Source: Arthrobacter alpinus
GTDB taxonomy: Bacteria; Actinomycetota; Actinomycetes; Actinomycetales; Micrococcaceae
DNA: 64,000 nt
Direction of reading: 5' to 3'
NCBI RefSeq assembly: GCF_001294625.1
Contig: NZ_CP012677.1
Location: 1,488,001 to 1,552,000, forward strand
The notes below the pieces were generated by a model. That model did not search any database. It was not told the origin of the DNA and saw only the letters and a list, made by a program, of their open reading frames with translations. This document shows, in pieces, positions 1-9,235 of this stretch (the first letter of the stretch is position 1; each line of letters opens with the position of its first letter). The position numbers and the translations under genes are program-made.

Positions 1-1
1 A

Positions 2-67
2 AGTTCCGCCGGAACGCCGGTCCATGACCCGCTGCGGTTGGCAGCGGCATATCGAGACATTTTCTAA
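2..67 (+). CDS. C-terminal end of a gene upstream of whiA, probably YvcK/gluconeogenesis factor (partial)
   Basis: An open frame runs from the left window edge and stops with TAA, 35 bases before the whiA start. Only about 21 residues are visible, ending in HDPLRLAAAYRDIF. In actinobacteria and Firmicutes whiA normally follows rapZ and yvcK, and YvcK proteins commonly end with a short tail of this kind, so a YvcK tail is the best guess. Too little sequence is present to be sure; another frame stops earlier and looks less natural. The short gap suggests co-transcription with whiA. Confidence 0.45.
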   Translation, partial: SSAGTPVHDPLRLAAAYRDIF

Positions 68-102
68 GGACCACTAGGTACGTGAGAGCGAAGGCGTGAA
101 CC

Positions 103-1083
103 ATGGCACTGACAGCTGCTGTTAAAGAAGAATTGTCTCGGCTGGACATCAAGAAATCCTCTGTCCGCAAGGCCGAGATTTCGGCTCTGCTTCGTTTCGC
201 CGGTGGGCTGCACATTATTTCCGGGCGCATCGTTATCGAAGCAGAAGTGGACTCCGCCGCAACGGCCAGGCGCCTGCGCGTGGCGATCGCCGAAATTTAC
301 GGACACCAAAGTGAAATCATCGTGGTCTCCGGTGGGGGATTGCGTCGCGGCAACCGCTATGTGGTGCGCGTGGTTCGCGACGGCGAAGCCCTGGCCAGGC
401 AAACCGGGCTACTGGACGGGCGCGGGCGCCCTGTTCGGGGCTTACCCTCCGTCGTCGTGAACGGTTCAGCGGCCGACGCCGAAGCTGTCTGGCGTGGGGC
501 GTTCCTGGCCCACGGCTCACTCACCGAACCCGGACGGTCCTCAGCCTTGGAGGTGACCTGCCCGGGCCCGGAAGCGGCCCTGGCATTAGTGGGAGCCGCC
601 AGGAGGATCGACATCGCCGCTAAGGCCCGTGAGGTGCGCGGCATTGACCGTGTCGTCATCCGTGACGGCGACACCATCGCCGCACTGTTGATCCGCATGG
701 GGGCCCATGAGACTTTGCTGGTCTGGGAAGAACGGCGAATGCGCAAGGAGGTCCGGGCCACGGCAAACCGCCTAGCCAATTTCGACGACGCCAACCTGCG
801 CCGCTCGGCGCAGGCCGCTGTTGCTGCCGGTGCCCGTGTTGACCGCGCCCTGGAGATCCTGGGCGAGGACGTCCCGGAACACCTCAAATATGCGGGCGAG
901 CTGCGTGTCGCCCACAAACAGGCAAGCCTTGATGAGCTGGGCAGGCTGGCCGATCCGCCATTGACCAAGGATGCCATCGCCGGACGGATCCGCCGTCTGC
1001 TGGCCATGGCGGACAAAAAAGCCCTGGATCTTGGCATTCCGGGTACCGAATCCAATGTCACTTTTGACATGTTGGAGCAGTAA
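103..1083 (+). CDS. whiA: WhiA sporulation/cell-division transcriptional regulator
   Basis: WhiA is a DNA-binding regulator of actinobacterial cell division and, in Streptomyces, sporulation septation; it acts in the cytoplasm with WhiB. The 326-residue length is normal for the family. The N-terminal two thirds correspond to the WhiA-type LAGLIDADG homing-endonuclease-like fold, recognised from overall family resemblance (start [14 protein letters not shown]). The C-terminal helix-turn-helix is well conserved around residues 282-299 ([18 protein letters not shown]). The ATG at 103 lies at the end of GTGAACC with weak purine-rich spacing, but the N-terminus matches known family members, which fixes the start. 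It follows a probable yvcK tail. Nothing looks truncated. Non-sporulating Micrococcaceae retain this gene, so a division role is likelier than sporulation. Confidence 0.95.
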   Translation: MALTAAVKEELSRLDIKKSSVRKAEISALLRFAGGLHIISGRIVIEAEVDSAATARRLRVAIAEIYGHQSEIIVVSGGGLRRGNRYVVRVVRDGEALARQTGLLDGRGRPVRGLPSVVVNGSAADAEAVWRGAFLAHGSLTEPGRSSALEVTCPGPEAALALVGAARRIDIAAKAREVRGIDRVVIRDGDTIAALLIRMGAHETLLVWEERRMRKEVRATANRLANFDDANLRRSAQAAVAAGARVDRALEILGEDVPEHLKYAGELRVAHKQASLDELGRLADPPLTKDAIAGRIRRLLAMADKKALDLGIPGTESNVTFDMLEQ

Positions 1084-1197
1084 TCGGCCCTAGTATGAAA
1101 GAGTAGAAACATCACTGGCAATCAACCAGTCATGCAGCTTGGCACGGGAGTGAGAACGCTCGGCCAAGCTCACCAGAAAAATTGCAATGGAGGAACC

Positions 1198-1824
1198 GTG
1201 ACCAAGTACACACTCCCAGAACTCAGCTATGACTACGCTGCCCTGGAGCCCAACATTTCTGCCCGCATCATGGAGCTGCACCACAGCAAGCACCATGCCG
1301 CCTACGTTGCCGGCGCCAACACGGCTTTGGACCAGCTCGCCGAGGCGCGCGAGAGCAACAACTTCGCCAACGTCGCCAAGTATTCCAAAGACCTGGCCTT
1401 CAACCTCGGTGGCCACACCAACCACTCCATTTTCTGGAACAACCTTTCACCCGAGGGTGGCGACAAGCCCGAGGGCGAGCTGGCCGCGGCGATCGACGAC
1501 GCCTTTGGTTCCTTCGACGCTTTCCGCGCACACTTCACCGCCGCAGCCATGGGCATCCAGGGTTCCGGCTGGGCGCTTCTGTCCTACGAGGGCCTGGGCG
1601 GCAACATCTTGATCGAGCAGCTTTTTGACCAGCAGGGCAACGTCCCCGTGGCCACCACGCCGTTGCTCATGCTCGACATGTGGGAGCACGCCTTCTACCT
1701 GGACTACGTCAACGTCAAGGCCGACTACGTCAAGGCGTTCTGGAACATCGTGAACTGGGCCGACGTCGCCAAGCGCTTTGAGGCTGCCCGCAAGCACGCA
1801 ACGGGCCTGATCCTGCCCGCCTAA
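1198..1824 (+). CDS. sodA: Superoxide dismutase, Mn-type
   Basis: Cytoplasmic iron/manganese-family superoxide dismutase converting superoxide to hydrogen peroxide and oxygen. I chose the GTG at 1198 because GGAGG stands seven bases upstream and the product then begins [18 protein letters not shown], the usual N-terminus; the upstream in-frame ATG at 1132 would add 22 unrelated residues. Metal ligands are visible as His28 (ELHHSKHH), His76 ([10 protein letters not shown]), Asp160 and His164 ([11 protein letters not shown]). The QGSGWALL segment carries the Gln typical of the Mn-type active site. Length is 208 residues, normal for the family. It is a single gene followed by a GC-rich hairpin, so probably its own transcription unit. 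Confidence 0.96.
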   Translation: MTKYTLPELSYDYAALEPNISARIMELHHSKHHAAYVAGANTALDQLAEARESNNFANVAKYSKDLAFNLGGHTNHSIFWNNLSPEGGDKPEGELAAAIDDAFGSFDAFRAHFTAAAMGIQGSGWALLSYEGLGGNILIEQLFDQQGNVPVATTPLLMLDMWEHAFYLDYVNVKADYVKAFWNIVNWADVAKRFEAARKHATGLILPA

Positions 1825-1857
1825 GGCCACACGCCTCGAGGTGACCAATATATGGAC

Positions 1858-1886
1858 GCCCGCCCCACAAGATTTCCGGGGCGGGC
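1858..1886 (+). terminator. GC hairpin downstream of sodA
   Basis: Arms GCCCGCCCC (1858-1866) and GGGGCGGGC (1878-1886) are perfectly complementary around an 11-base loop, 33 bases after the sodA stop. There is no T-tract, so this is an L-shaped or GC-only terminator candidate rather than a classical one. Confidence 0.5.
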
Positions 1887-2026
1887 CCCAAAGAACGTAA
1901 TATGGGTCACGAAGGTCAAAAGCAGCGCCACCGCGGTGCGTGCTGCACCAATAAACGTGGATGCGCAGGCTTCCGAGCCTGCAGGAATCCGCTCATTAAA
2001 AATCTCTGCCCAACGTCGTGCGGGAA

Positions 2027-2053
2027 TCAACGGTTGAAACTAACCCTTCAACC
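2027..2053. promoter_or_regulatory. Cluster of GTTGAA half-sites upstream of gap
   Basis: TCAAC-G-GTTGA (2027-2037) is a perfect short palindrome, and GGTTGAA (2032-2038) pairs with TTCAACC (2047-2053) across 8 bases. The cluster sits 41 bases before the gap start, where a repressor or an early transcript hairpin would act. No regulator can be named from this window. Confidence 0.35.
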
Positions 2054-2093
2054 TGACTACGCGTGCTCGCAAGAGCACCAAGGAGAGAACTAA

Positions 2094-3101
<1,008 letters not shown>

Positions 3102-3111
3102 GGATCAAATA

Positions 3112-4350
3112 ATGACACTTCACACCCTCAGCGAGCTCATCGATGAAGGTGTCCGCGGGCGGTACGTTCTTATCCGTAGTGATTTGAACGTGCCGCTTGA
3201 CGGCTCGCATGTCACGGATGATGGTCGCATCAGGGCCTCACTGCCCGGAATCAAGGAATTGGCCGACGCCGGTGCCAAGGTCCTGCTCAGTGCCCACCTG
3301 GGACGCCCGAAGGGTACCCCGGAGGCCAAGTACTCCTTGGCCCCCGCCGTGGCCCGCCTGGCGGAGCTGGCTCCCGAACTCAACGTGACCTTGGCCGCCG
3401 ACACCACCGGTCCCGCCGCGCAGGCAGCTGCCGCGACGTTGGCCGACGGGTCCGTTCTGGTGCTGGAGAACGTGCGCTTTGACGCCCGCGAAACATCTAA
3501 GGACGACGGCGAACGTGCGGCTTTCGCGGCCGAGCTCGCCTCCTTAACGGGGGAGCATGGCGCTTATGTGGATGACGCCTTCGGTGCCGTCCACCGCAAG
3601 CACGCCAGTGTCTATGACATCGCCAAACTGTTGCCCTCCTACCAGGGTGATCTGGTGCGTACCGAGTTGGAGGTCCTGCGCAAGCTGACCACTAACACCG
3701 AACGCCCCTACGTCGTGGTTCTGGGCGGTTCCAAGGTCTCGGACAAGCTTGCCGTCATTGAGAATCTGCTGGGCAAGGCAGACACCATTTTAGTTGGCGG
3801 CGGCATGCTTTTCACCTTCCTCGCGGCCCAGGGCCACAAGGTTGGGGCATCGCTACTGGAGGCGGACCAGATCCCCGTGGTCAAGGACTATCTGGCGCGC
3901 GCCGCGGCGGCAGGCACCACCTTTGTGTTGCCCACCGACGTTGTGGTTGCTGCAAGCTTTGCCGCCGACGCAGCCCATGAGACGGTTCCCGCGGACGCCA
4001 TCGAATCCAGCTCTTTCGCCGCCTCGGGCTTGGGCTTGGACATTGGACCGGTCTCCGGGGCAGCCTTCGCCGCAGCCATCTTGGAAGCCAAGACTGTGTT
4101 CTGGAACGGGCCCATGGGCGTGTTTGAGTTCGCAGCGTTTGCCGAAGGAACCCGCGCCGTGGCCAGTGCCTTGCGTGCGGCCAGCAGCGGCGGGGGCTTC
4201 ACGGTCGTCGGCGGCGGCGACTCGGCCGCGGCCGTGCGCACGCTCGGGTTCGCAGACTCGGACTTCGGGCACATCTCCACCGGTGGCGGGGCGAGCCTGG
4301 AGTTCCTTGAAGGCAAGGAACTCCCCGGATTGAGCGCTCTGGAGCGTTAA
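3112..4350 (+). CDS. pgk: Phosphoglycerate kinase
   Basis: Transfers phosphate from 1,3-bisphosphoglycerate to ADP, the first ATP-yielding step of lower glycolysis. Diagnostic segments are RSDLNVPLD (residues 22-30), [10 protein letters not shown], the nucleotide-site GGSKVSDK (205-212), and the C-terminal GGGDSAAA near 367. The 412-residue length is typical. It starts 10 bases after gap and is followed by tpiA across a 108-base gap holding a strong hairpin, so tpiA expression may be set partly independently. No anomalies were seen. Confidence 0.97.
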   Translation: MTLHTLSELIDEGVRGRYVLIRSDLNVPLDGSHVTDDGRIRASLPGIKELADAGAKVLLSAHLGRPKGTPEAKYSLAPAVARLAELAPELNVTLAADTTGPAAQAAAATLADGSVLVLENVRFDARETSKDDGERAAFAAELASLTGEHGAYVDDAFGAVHRKHASVYDIAKLLPSYQGDLVRTELEVLRKLTTNTERPYVVVLGGSKVSDKLAVIENLLGKADTILVGGGMLFTFLAAQGHKVGASLLEADQIPVVKDYLARAAAAGTTFVLPTDVVVAASFAADAAHETVPADAIESSSFAASGLGLDIGPVSGAAFAAAILEAKTVFWNGPMGVFEFAAFAEGTRAVASALRAASSGGGFTVVGGGDSAAAVRTLGFADSDFGHISTGGGASLEFLEGKELPGLSALER

Positions 4351-4356
4351 TCAATG

Positions 4357-4387
4357 AGGCGGTGGCGGGTCTATCCCGCCGCCGCCT
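4357..4387 (+). terminator. Strong hairpin between pgk and tpiA (terminator or attenuator)
   Basis: Thirteen-base arms 4357-4369 and 4375-4387 pair with a single G-T wobble around the loop TCTAT, followed by only three T. It lies seven bases after the pgk stop inside an operon that normally continues into tpiA, so it may partially terminate or stabilise the upstream mRNA. Confidence 0.6.
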
Positions 4388-4458
4388 TTGCATGCGCCAT
4401 CCGGCGCAACGAGTTTTTTTCAAGTATTTCTTTAGCTACGCCAAGGAACGAGAGAGCG

Positions 4459-5274
4459 ATGACGACTTCAACCAACGGTTCATTTGACCGCACACCGCTG
4501 ATTGCCGGCAACTGGAAGATGAACATGGACCACGTCCAGGGCATCACCTTGCTGCAGAAGCTGGCATGGACGCTTTCGGACGCCCGCCACGACTTCAGCC
4601 GCGTTGAAGTCTCCGTCTTCCCGCCGTTCACCGACATCCGCGGTGTTCAGACCCTGGTTGCCGGCGACAAGCTCAAGCTGAGCTACGGTGGCCAGGACCT
4701 CTCGGACAAGGATTCCGGCGCATACACCGGCGATATCTCCGGTGCGTTCCTGAACAAGCTCGGTTGCACTTACGTCCTGGTGGGCCACAGCGAACGCCGC
4801 GAAATCCATAGTGAGAGCGACGAACTGCTCAACGCCAAGGTCAAGGCCGCCTTCCGGAACGAGCTCACCCCCGTCCTGTGCGCTGGCGAAGGCCTGGAGA
4901 TCCGCAAGGCCGGCACCCATGTGCAGCACACGCTGGCTCAGGTCCGTGCCGGCGTGGCAGGTTTGAGTGCCGAGCAGGCCGCAGAACTCGTCATCGCCTA
5001 CGAGCCCGTCTGGGCCATCGGCACCGGCGAAGTTGCCGGCCCCGAGGACGCCCAGGAACTCTGCGCCGCCATCCGTGCCGAGCTGGTGGAACTCTTCGAC
5101 GCCGAAACGGCTGCCAAGACCCGTTTGTTGTATGGCGGATCCGTCAAGGCCAACAACGTGGCCGCCATCATGGCCGAGCGCGACGTTGACGGAGTGCTCG
5201 TCGGTGGCGCCAGCCTGGACGCCGGCGAATTCGCCAGCATCGCCCGTTTTGAAAGCCACCTCGTCACCAAGTAG
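4459..5274 (+). CDS. tpiA: Triose-phosphate isomerase
   Basis: Interconverts dihydroxyacetone phosphate and glyceraldehyde 3-phosphate. I place the start at the ATG at 4459, behind GGAACGAGAGAG, which gives [22 protein letters not shown]; the upstream ATG at 4354 would add 35 residues read through the intergenic hairpin. Catalytic His110 (GHSERRE) and Glu182 ([11 protein letters not shown]) are present, with the phosphate-binding GGSVKANN loop near the C-terminus. The 271-residue length fits actinobacterial TpiA. Third gene of the glycolytic cluster. Confidence 0.96.
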   Translation: MTTSTNGSFDRTPLIAGNWKMNMDHVQGITLLQKLAWTLSDARHDFSRVEVSVFPPFTDIRGVQTLVAGDKLKLSYGGQDLSDKDSGAYTGDISGAFLNKLGCTYVLVGHSERREIHSESDELLNAKVKAAFRNELTPVLCAGEGLEIRKAGTHVQHTLAQVRAGVAGLSAEQAAELVIAYEPVWAIGTGEVAGPEDAQELCAAIRAELVELFDAETAAKTRLLYGGSVKANNVAAIMAERDVDGVLVGGASLDAGEFASIARFESHLVTK

Positions 5275-5284
5275 CCCTTTGCGT

Positions 5285-5303
5285 GGTCGAGCCTGTCGAG
5301 ACC
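5285..5303. repeat. Dispersed intergenic repeat, copy 1
   Basis: GGTCGAGCCTGTCGAGACC, 10 bases after the tpiA stop. Read on the other strand it begins GGTCTCGACAGGCTCGACC, closely related to the elements at 15806-15850 and 34576-34638. Simple repeats of this kind recur in intergenic regions of Arthrobacter-like genomes, often near 3' ends of genes. Confidence 0.6.
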
Positions 5304-5463
5304 CTCGCCGAGCATCAGGGCGGGATTGGCCATGTGTGGGGCCAGCCGGATAGAATGAACTGCGGACCACAGCACTCGTGACCGGATCCGTCCAAGATTT
5401 CTTACAAATACGCCTCATTTCCCAAGCCGGGGAACGAATTTTTTTCATGCTGAAAGGCCAAAA

Positions 5464-5709
5464 GTGGAAGCACTTCAAATTGCCCTGCAGATCCTGCTGG
5501 GCGTCACCAGTTTGCTGCTGACCCTCTTGATCTTGCTCCACAAGGGTCGTGGCGGCGGATTGTCCGATATGTTCGGCGGAGGCATGAGTTCGAACCTCGG
5601 GTCCTCAGGTGTCGCAGAGCGCAACCTGAACCGATTTACCGTCGTCTTGGGCATCACCTGGGGAATTGTCATCATTGGCCTGGGACTGATCATGTCCTAC
5701 TCCACGTAA
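5464..5709 (+). CDS. secG: Preprotein translocase subunit SecG
   Basis: Small subunit of the SecYEG protein-export channel. The GTG start at 5464 follows GAAAGG and gives MEALQIALQILLGV. The 81-residue product has two membrane segments (about residues 4-24 and 55-77) flanking a glycine-rich cytoplasmic loop with GLSDMFGGGMSSNLGSSG, the SecG hallmark. It lies in its usual actinobacterial place after tpiA, 189 bases downstream, so it may have its own promoter. A good intrinsic terminator follows. Confidence 0.93.
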   Translation: MEALQIALQILLGVTSLLLTLLILLHKGRGGGLSDMFGGGMSSNLGSSGVAERNLNRFTVVLGITWGIVIIGLGLIMSYST

Positions 5710-5735
5710 TCCCCACTGGCCAGCGTCAAAAAAGG

Positions 5736-5769
5736 TCCCGTCAGGCGTTTGCCTGGCGGGAACTTTTTT
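5736..5769 (+). terminator. Intrinsic terminator after secG
   Basis: Eleven-base stem (5736-5746 with 5751-5761, one G-T wobble), GTTT loop, then six T. It ends the glycolytic cluster 26 bases after the secG stop. Confidence 0.85.
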
Positions 5770-5933
5770 GCAACCCTCTGGCAGCAGTGGCCCGATATTT
5801 GCGGACGTTGTCTCATTCTGCACGGCTGCCGCGCTTCGCAGAGGATTACCAGTGGAGTTGGCAACTCCGGCTAGCCACCACTACTGGGACAGCGTTGAGA
5901 AAAACTGGCCTTTGCTGCGAGAGCGTCGGGGGG

Positions 5934-6740
5934 TTAGTTCTCGCGGCGTATGAGCTGTTCGGGGACTTTTGCTGCTGCTTCCTGGTCGATCAGCCACAGC
6001 GTCTTGTTGACCCCGCGGGCGCCGGAGGCAGGAACCTGGACCGGGTTGGCGCCTGCCAGGCCGAGCCCCACCGCGGCAGCCTTGTCAGCCCCGGCAGCAA
6101 CAATCCAGATCTCCTGGGCCGTGTTGATGGCTTCCAGTGTCAAGGACACGCGCGACGGCGGCGGCTTGGGGGAGTTGGTGACACCCACCACCGTGACCCC
6201 TTGCGTTCGGATGCCGGCCATGTCCGGGAAGAGGGAGGCAATGTGCGCGTCCGGGCCCAAGCCCAACAGGAGCACGTCAAAGCGGGGAACCTTCGCATCA
6301 CCGGAGGTCGTTGCGTCGTCGTCGTTCTCCCACTCCAGGCGAGCCGCGGCAGCCAACTGCCCCTGGTAGTCGGCAACGGCCGCCTCCAGATCCGCAACCT
6401 CGTCCGAGGCTGCCATGACATGGACCCTGGCCGGGTCCACACCAACAGAGCCGAGCAGGGCCGCCGTGGCCTGGCCAACATTCCGCTCGGGGGAAGCGGC
6501 GTCGACAAACCTGTCATCACCAAACCAAAAATTAACTTTGGCCCAGTCCACTGAGAGCCGGGCCGGAGAGTCGGCGATGGCCTTCAGCGTGGCGATTCCC
6601 ACGCTCCCCCCTGTCAGGACAACCGTTGCCTCGCCGCGTTCACTTTGCACGTCGAGCAGGCGTGTGATCAGCCTGGCCGCGGTGGTGGCCGCAAGCACAT
6701 CGAAGCTGGGGTGCACCGTGATGCGTACATTTCCACTCAT
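5934..6740 (-). CDS. pgl: 6-phosphogluconolactonase
   Basis: Hydrolyses 6-phosphogluconolactone to 6-phosphogluconate in the oxidative pentose-phosphate pathway. The 268-residue protein has the SIS-related lactonase fold with WFGDDRFVD near residue 75 and LLGLGPDAHIASLFPD, the typical phosphate-binding/catalytic segment. The ATG at 6740 overlaps the opcA stop by four bases (ATGA), indicating translational coupling. It is the last gene of the tkt-tal-pgi-zwf-opcA-pgl operon. No internal oddities. Confidence 0.95.
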   Translation of the reverse strand: MSGNVRITVHPSFDVLAATTAARLITRLLDVQSERGEATVVLTGGSVGIATLKAIADSPARLSVDWAKVNFWFGDDRFVDAASPERNVGQATAALLGSVGVDPARVHVMAASDEVADLEAAVADYQGQLAAAARLEWENDDDATTSGDAKVPRFDVLLLGLGPDAHIASLFPDMAGIRTQGVTVVGVTNSPKPPPSRVSLTLEAINTAQEIWIVAAGADKAAAVGLGLAGANPVQVPASGARGVNKTLWLIDQEAAAKVPEQLIRREN

Positions 6741-7678
6741 GCCTGAACTACCTTTTCCTCAGCCAACAACTTGGTCATGCCTTCGGTGACCACTTCACCG
6801 AAGACTTCATCAGGGTCAAGCCTACGCAATTCCTCGGCCAGGCAGTCCTGCAGGGAACGTCTGGGCAATGAGAGCTTCTGCACCGGCTGGCCTGGCAGGG
6901 TCAGGATCGCCTCGGAATTCCCCGGACGGAACAGTTCAATGTTGCCGGTGGCTCGTTCCATGACGACCCGGCGGATGCCTGTGCCCTGCTGATCCTCGGT
7001 CACGGTGATGGGAACATCCAGGGCCCGGTGCAGCCAGGAGGCCAGCAGTAGGGTGCTGGGGGAGTCGCTGGCTCCTTCAACCTGAAGACCTGTGATGGGG
7101 TCGCTTGGATCAAACTGGTCCAGGGCGGCAGCCAGCTGGATGCGCCAGTTGGTGAGCCGGGTCCAGGCCAGGTCTGTGTCCCCTGCCGCGTAGGTGCCAG
7201 CAATATGTGTCAGGGCCGCGCGGGGATCCGAGGAGTTCGCCGAGTCGGTGATCCGGCGGTGGGCGATGCGTCCCACGGGGCTTTCGCTGGCGGATGCCGG
7301 CGCACCGTGGGGCCACCAGGCCACGATGGGTGCGTCGGGAAGCAGCAGTGCCGAGACCAGCGATTCGTTCTCCGCGGACAGTTCCCCATACCCTCGCAGC
7401 ACGATCACCTCGGAGGCGCCGGCGTCGCCACCCACACGGATTTGGCCGTCCAGCCTGGTCGGTTCCTCGGGGGATCCCGAGGCCAGCACAATGATCCGGC
7501 AGGGATGCTCGCGGCTGGCAAGGTTCGCCGCCTCGATGGCATCTTCACCCATCCCGTCCTGTGTGATGACCACCAACGTCAAAACGCGGCTCAGCGCCAC
7601 CACGCCGCCCTGTTCACGCAACTTGACGATCCGTTTGGTGATCTTGGAGGTGGTTGTATTGGGCAGGTCTACGATCAT
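6737..7678 (-). CDS. opcA: OpcA, glucose-6-phosphate dehydrogenase assembly/allosteric protein
   Basis: OpcA is required for full activity or oligomerisation of glucose-6-phosphate dehydrogenase in actinobacteria and cyanobacteria. I use the ATG at 7678, giving MIVDLPNTTTSKITKRIVKLREQGG, the familiar N-terminus; it overlaps the zwf stop as ATGA, and a GGAAGGA lies about 13 bases upstream. A GTG at 7690 is also in frame but too close to that ribosome-binding site. The product has 313 residues. Both neighbours overlap it by four bases, so zwf, opcA and pgl appear translationally coupled, fitting a complex-forming role. Confidence 0.94.
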   Translation of the reverse strand: MIVDLPNTTTSKITKRIVKLREQGGVVALSRVLTLVVITQDGMGEDAIEAANLASREHPCRIIVLASGSPEEPTRLDGQIRVGGDAGASEVIVLRGYGELSAENESLVSALLLPDAPIVAWWPHGAPASASESPVGRIAHRRITDSANSSDPRAALTHIAGTYAAGDTDLAWTRLTNWRIQLAAALDQFDPSDPITGLQVEGASDSPSTLLLASWLHRALDVPITVTEDQQGTGIRRVVMERATGNIELFRPGNSEAILTLPGQPVQKLSLPRRSLQDCLAEELRRLDPDEVFGEVVTEGMTKLLAEEKVVQA

Positions 7679-9219
7679 GGTCGACGCCACGTCCTTCCGT
7701 CACGCTTCAACAGTTCATCGGCCGACGCCGGTCCCCAGCTGCCGGGCTCATAACTTTCGGGCTGGATTCCCTGGGCTGCCCAGAATTCCTCAAACGGGTC
7801 AAGGATCTTCCATGACAGCTCAACCTCTTGGTGGCGTGGGAACAGCGGGGGCTCGCCCAGCAGGACGTCAAGGATCAGCCGCTCATACGCCTCCGGGCTG
7901 GATTCGGTGAATGCATGGCCGTAGCCAAAGTCCATGGTGACGTCGCGGACTTCCATCTGCGTCCCCGGCACCTTGGAGCCGAAGCGGATGGTGACGCCCT
8001 CATCCGGTTGCACCCGGATGACCACCGCGTTCTGGCCAAAGTCGTCCTCCGCATGGTCGGTGAACAGCAGGTTGGGGGCGCGCTTGAAGACGACGGCGAT
8101 CTCGGTTACACGCCGGCCCAACCGTTTGCCTGCCCGCAGGTAGAAGGGTACACCGGACCAGCGGCGGGTGTTGATGTCCAGGCGGATTGCGGCAAACGTC
8201 TCCGTGGTTGAGTCTGCCGGGATTCCTTCCTCGTCTAGGTAGCCGAGCACCTGCTCACCACCTTGCCAGCCGCCAGCAAATTGGCCGCGGGCCGAGTGGC
8301 CGGACAAATCTGCCGGAAGTTTCACGGCAGCGAGCACCTTTTCCTTTTCCGCACGCAAGTGCTGGGCGTTGAAGGAGATGGGCTCCTCCATCGCTGTGAG
8401 GGCTAGGAGCTGCAGGAGGTGGTTCTGGATGACGTCGCGGGCAGCACCGACGCCGTCGTAGTAGCCTGCACGGCCACCGGTGCCAATGTCCTCGGCCATG
8501 GTGATTTGCACGTGGTCAACATAGTTGGCGTTCCACAGGGGTTCAAAAAATTGGTTGGCGAACCGTAGGGCCAAGATGTTCTGGACGGTTTCCTTGCCCA
8601 AGTAGTGGTCAATGCGGAACACCGAATCGGGGTCAAACACTGACTCCACAATGTCGTTCAACGCCCGGGCGGACTCCAGATTGTGTCCGAAAGGCTTCTC
8701 GATAACCACCCGGCGCCAGTCGGTGCCGGTGCTTTGAGCCAGGCCGTGGTCCGAAAGCTGGCGGCAGACCTGCTCAAACGCCTTAGGCGGAATGGACAGG
8801 TAAAACGCGTGGTTGCCCTGGGTGCCGCGCTGGGCATCCAATTCAGCGAGTGTTGTTTTCAGGCGCTCAAAAGCCTCGTGGTCATCAAACTCGCCCTGCA
8901 CAAAACGGATGCCTTCGCTGAGCTGGTTCCAGACAGCCTCATCGAAGGGCGTCCTACAGTATTCCTGAACCGAGGCCTTGACCTGGGCCGCAAAGTCCTG
9001 GTTGTCCCACTCGCGGCGGGCGAACCCCACCAACGCGAAGCTGGGCGGCAATAAGCCACGATTGGCCAGGTCATACACGGCGGGCATGAGTTTCTTGCGA
9101 GACAAGTCGCCGGTGACACCGAAAAGGACCAGTGAGGACGGGCCCGCAACCCGGGACAGCCGCCGGTCGCGACTGTCCCGAAGCGGGTTTGCATTATTTG
9201 TTGCAGCACGTAATGGCAT
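7675..9219 (-). CDS. zwf: Glucose-6-phosphate 1-dehydrogenase
   Basis: Oxidises glucose 6-phosphate to 6-phosphogluconolactone with NADP, committing carbon to the pentose-phosphate pathway. The nucleotide-binding GVTGDLSRKKL sits at residues 34-44 and the substrate/catalytic RIDHYLGKE at 202-210, both intact. At 514 residues it is full length. It starts 16 bases after pgi and overlaps opcA by four bases. The long polar N-terminus (about 25 residues before the Rossmann strand) is common in actinobacterial Zwf. Confidence 0.97.
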   Translation of the reverse strand: MPLRAATNNANPLRDSRDRRLSRVAGPSSLVLFGVTGDLSRKKLMPAVYDLANRGLLPPSFALVGFARREWDNQDFAAQVKASVQEYCRTPFDEAVWNQLSEGIRFVQGEFDDHEAFERLKTTLAELDAQRGTQGNHAFYLSIPPKAFEQVCRQLSDHGLAQSTGTDWRRVVIEKPFGHNLESARALNDIVESVFDPDSVFRIDHYLGKETVQNILALRFANQFFEPLWNANYVDHVQITMAEDIGTGGRAGYYDGVGAARDVIQNHLLQLLALTAMEEPISFNAQHLRAEKEKVLAAVKLPADLSGHSARGQFAGGWQGGEQVLGYLDEEGIPADSTTETFAAIRLDINTRRWSGVPFYLRAGKRLGRRVTEIAVVFKRAPNLLFTDHAEDDFGQNAVVIRVQPDEGVTIRFGSKVPGTQMEVRDVTMDFGYGHAFTESSPEAYERLILDVLLGEPPLFPRHQEVELSWKILDPFEEFWAAQGIQPESYEPGSWGPASADELLKRDGRTWRRP

Positions 9220-9235
9220 CGGGGGTCTATACGCC

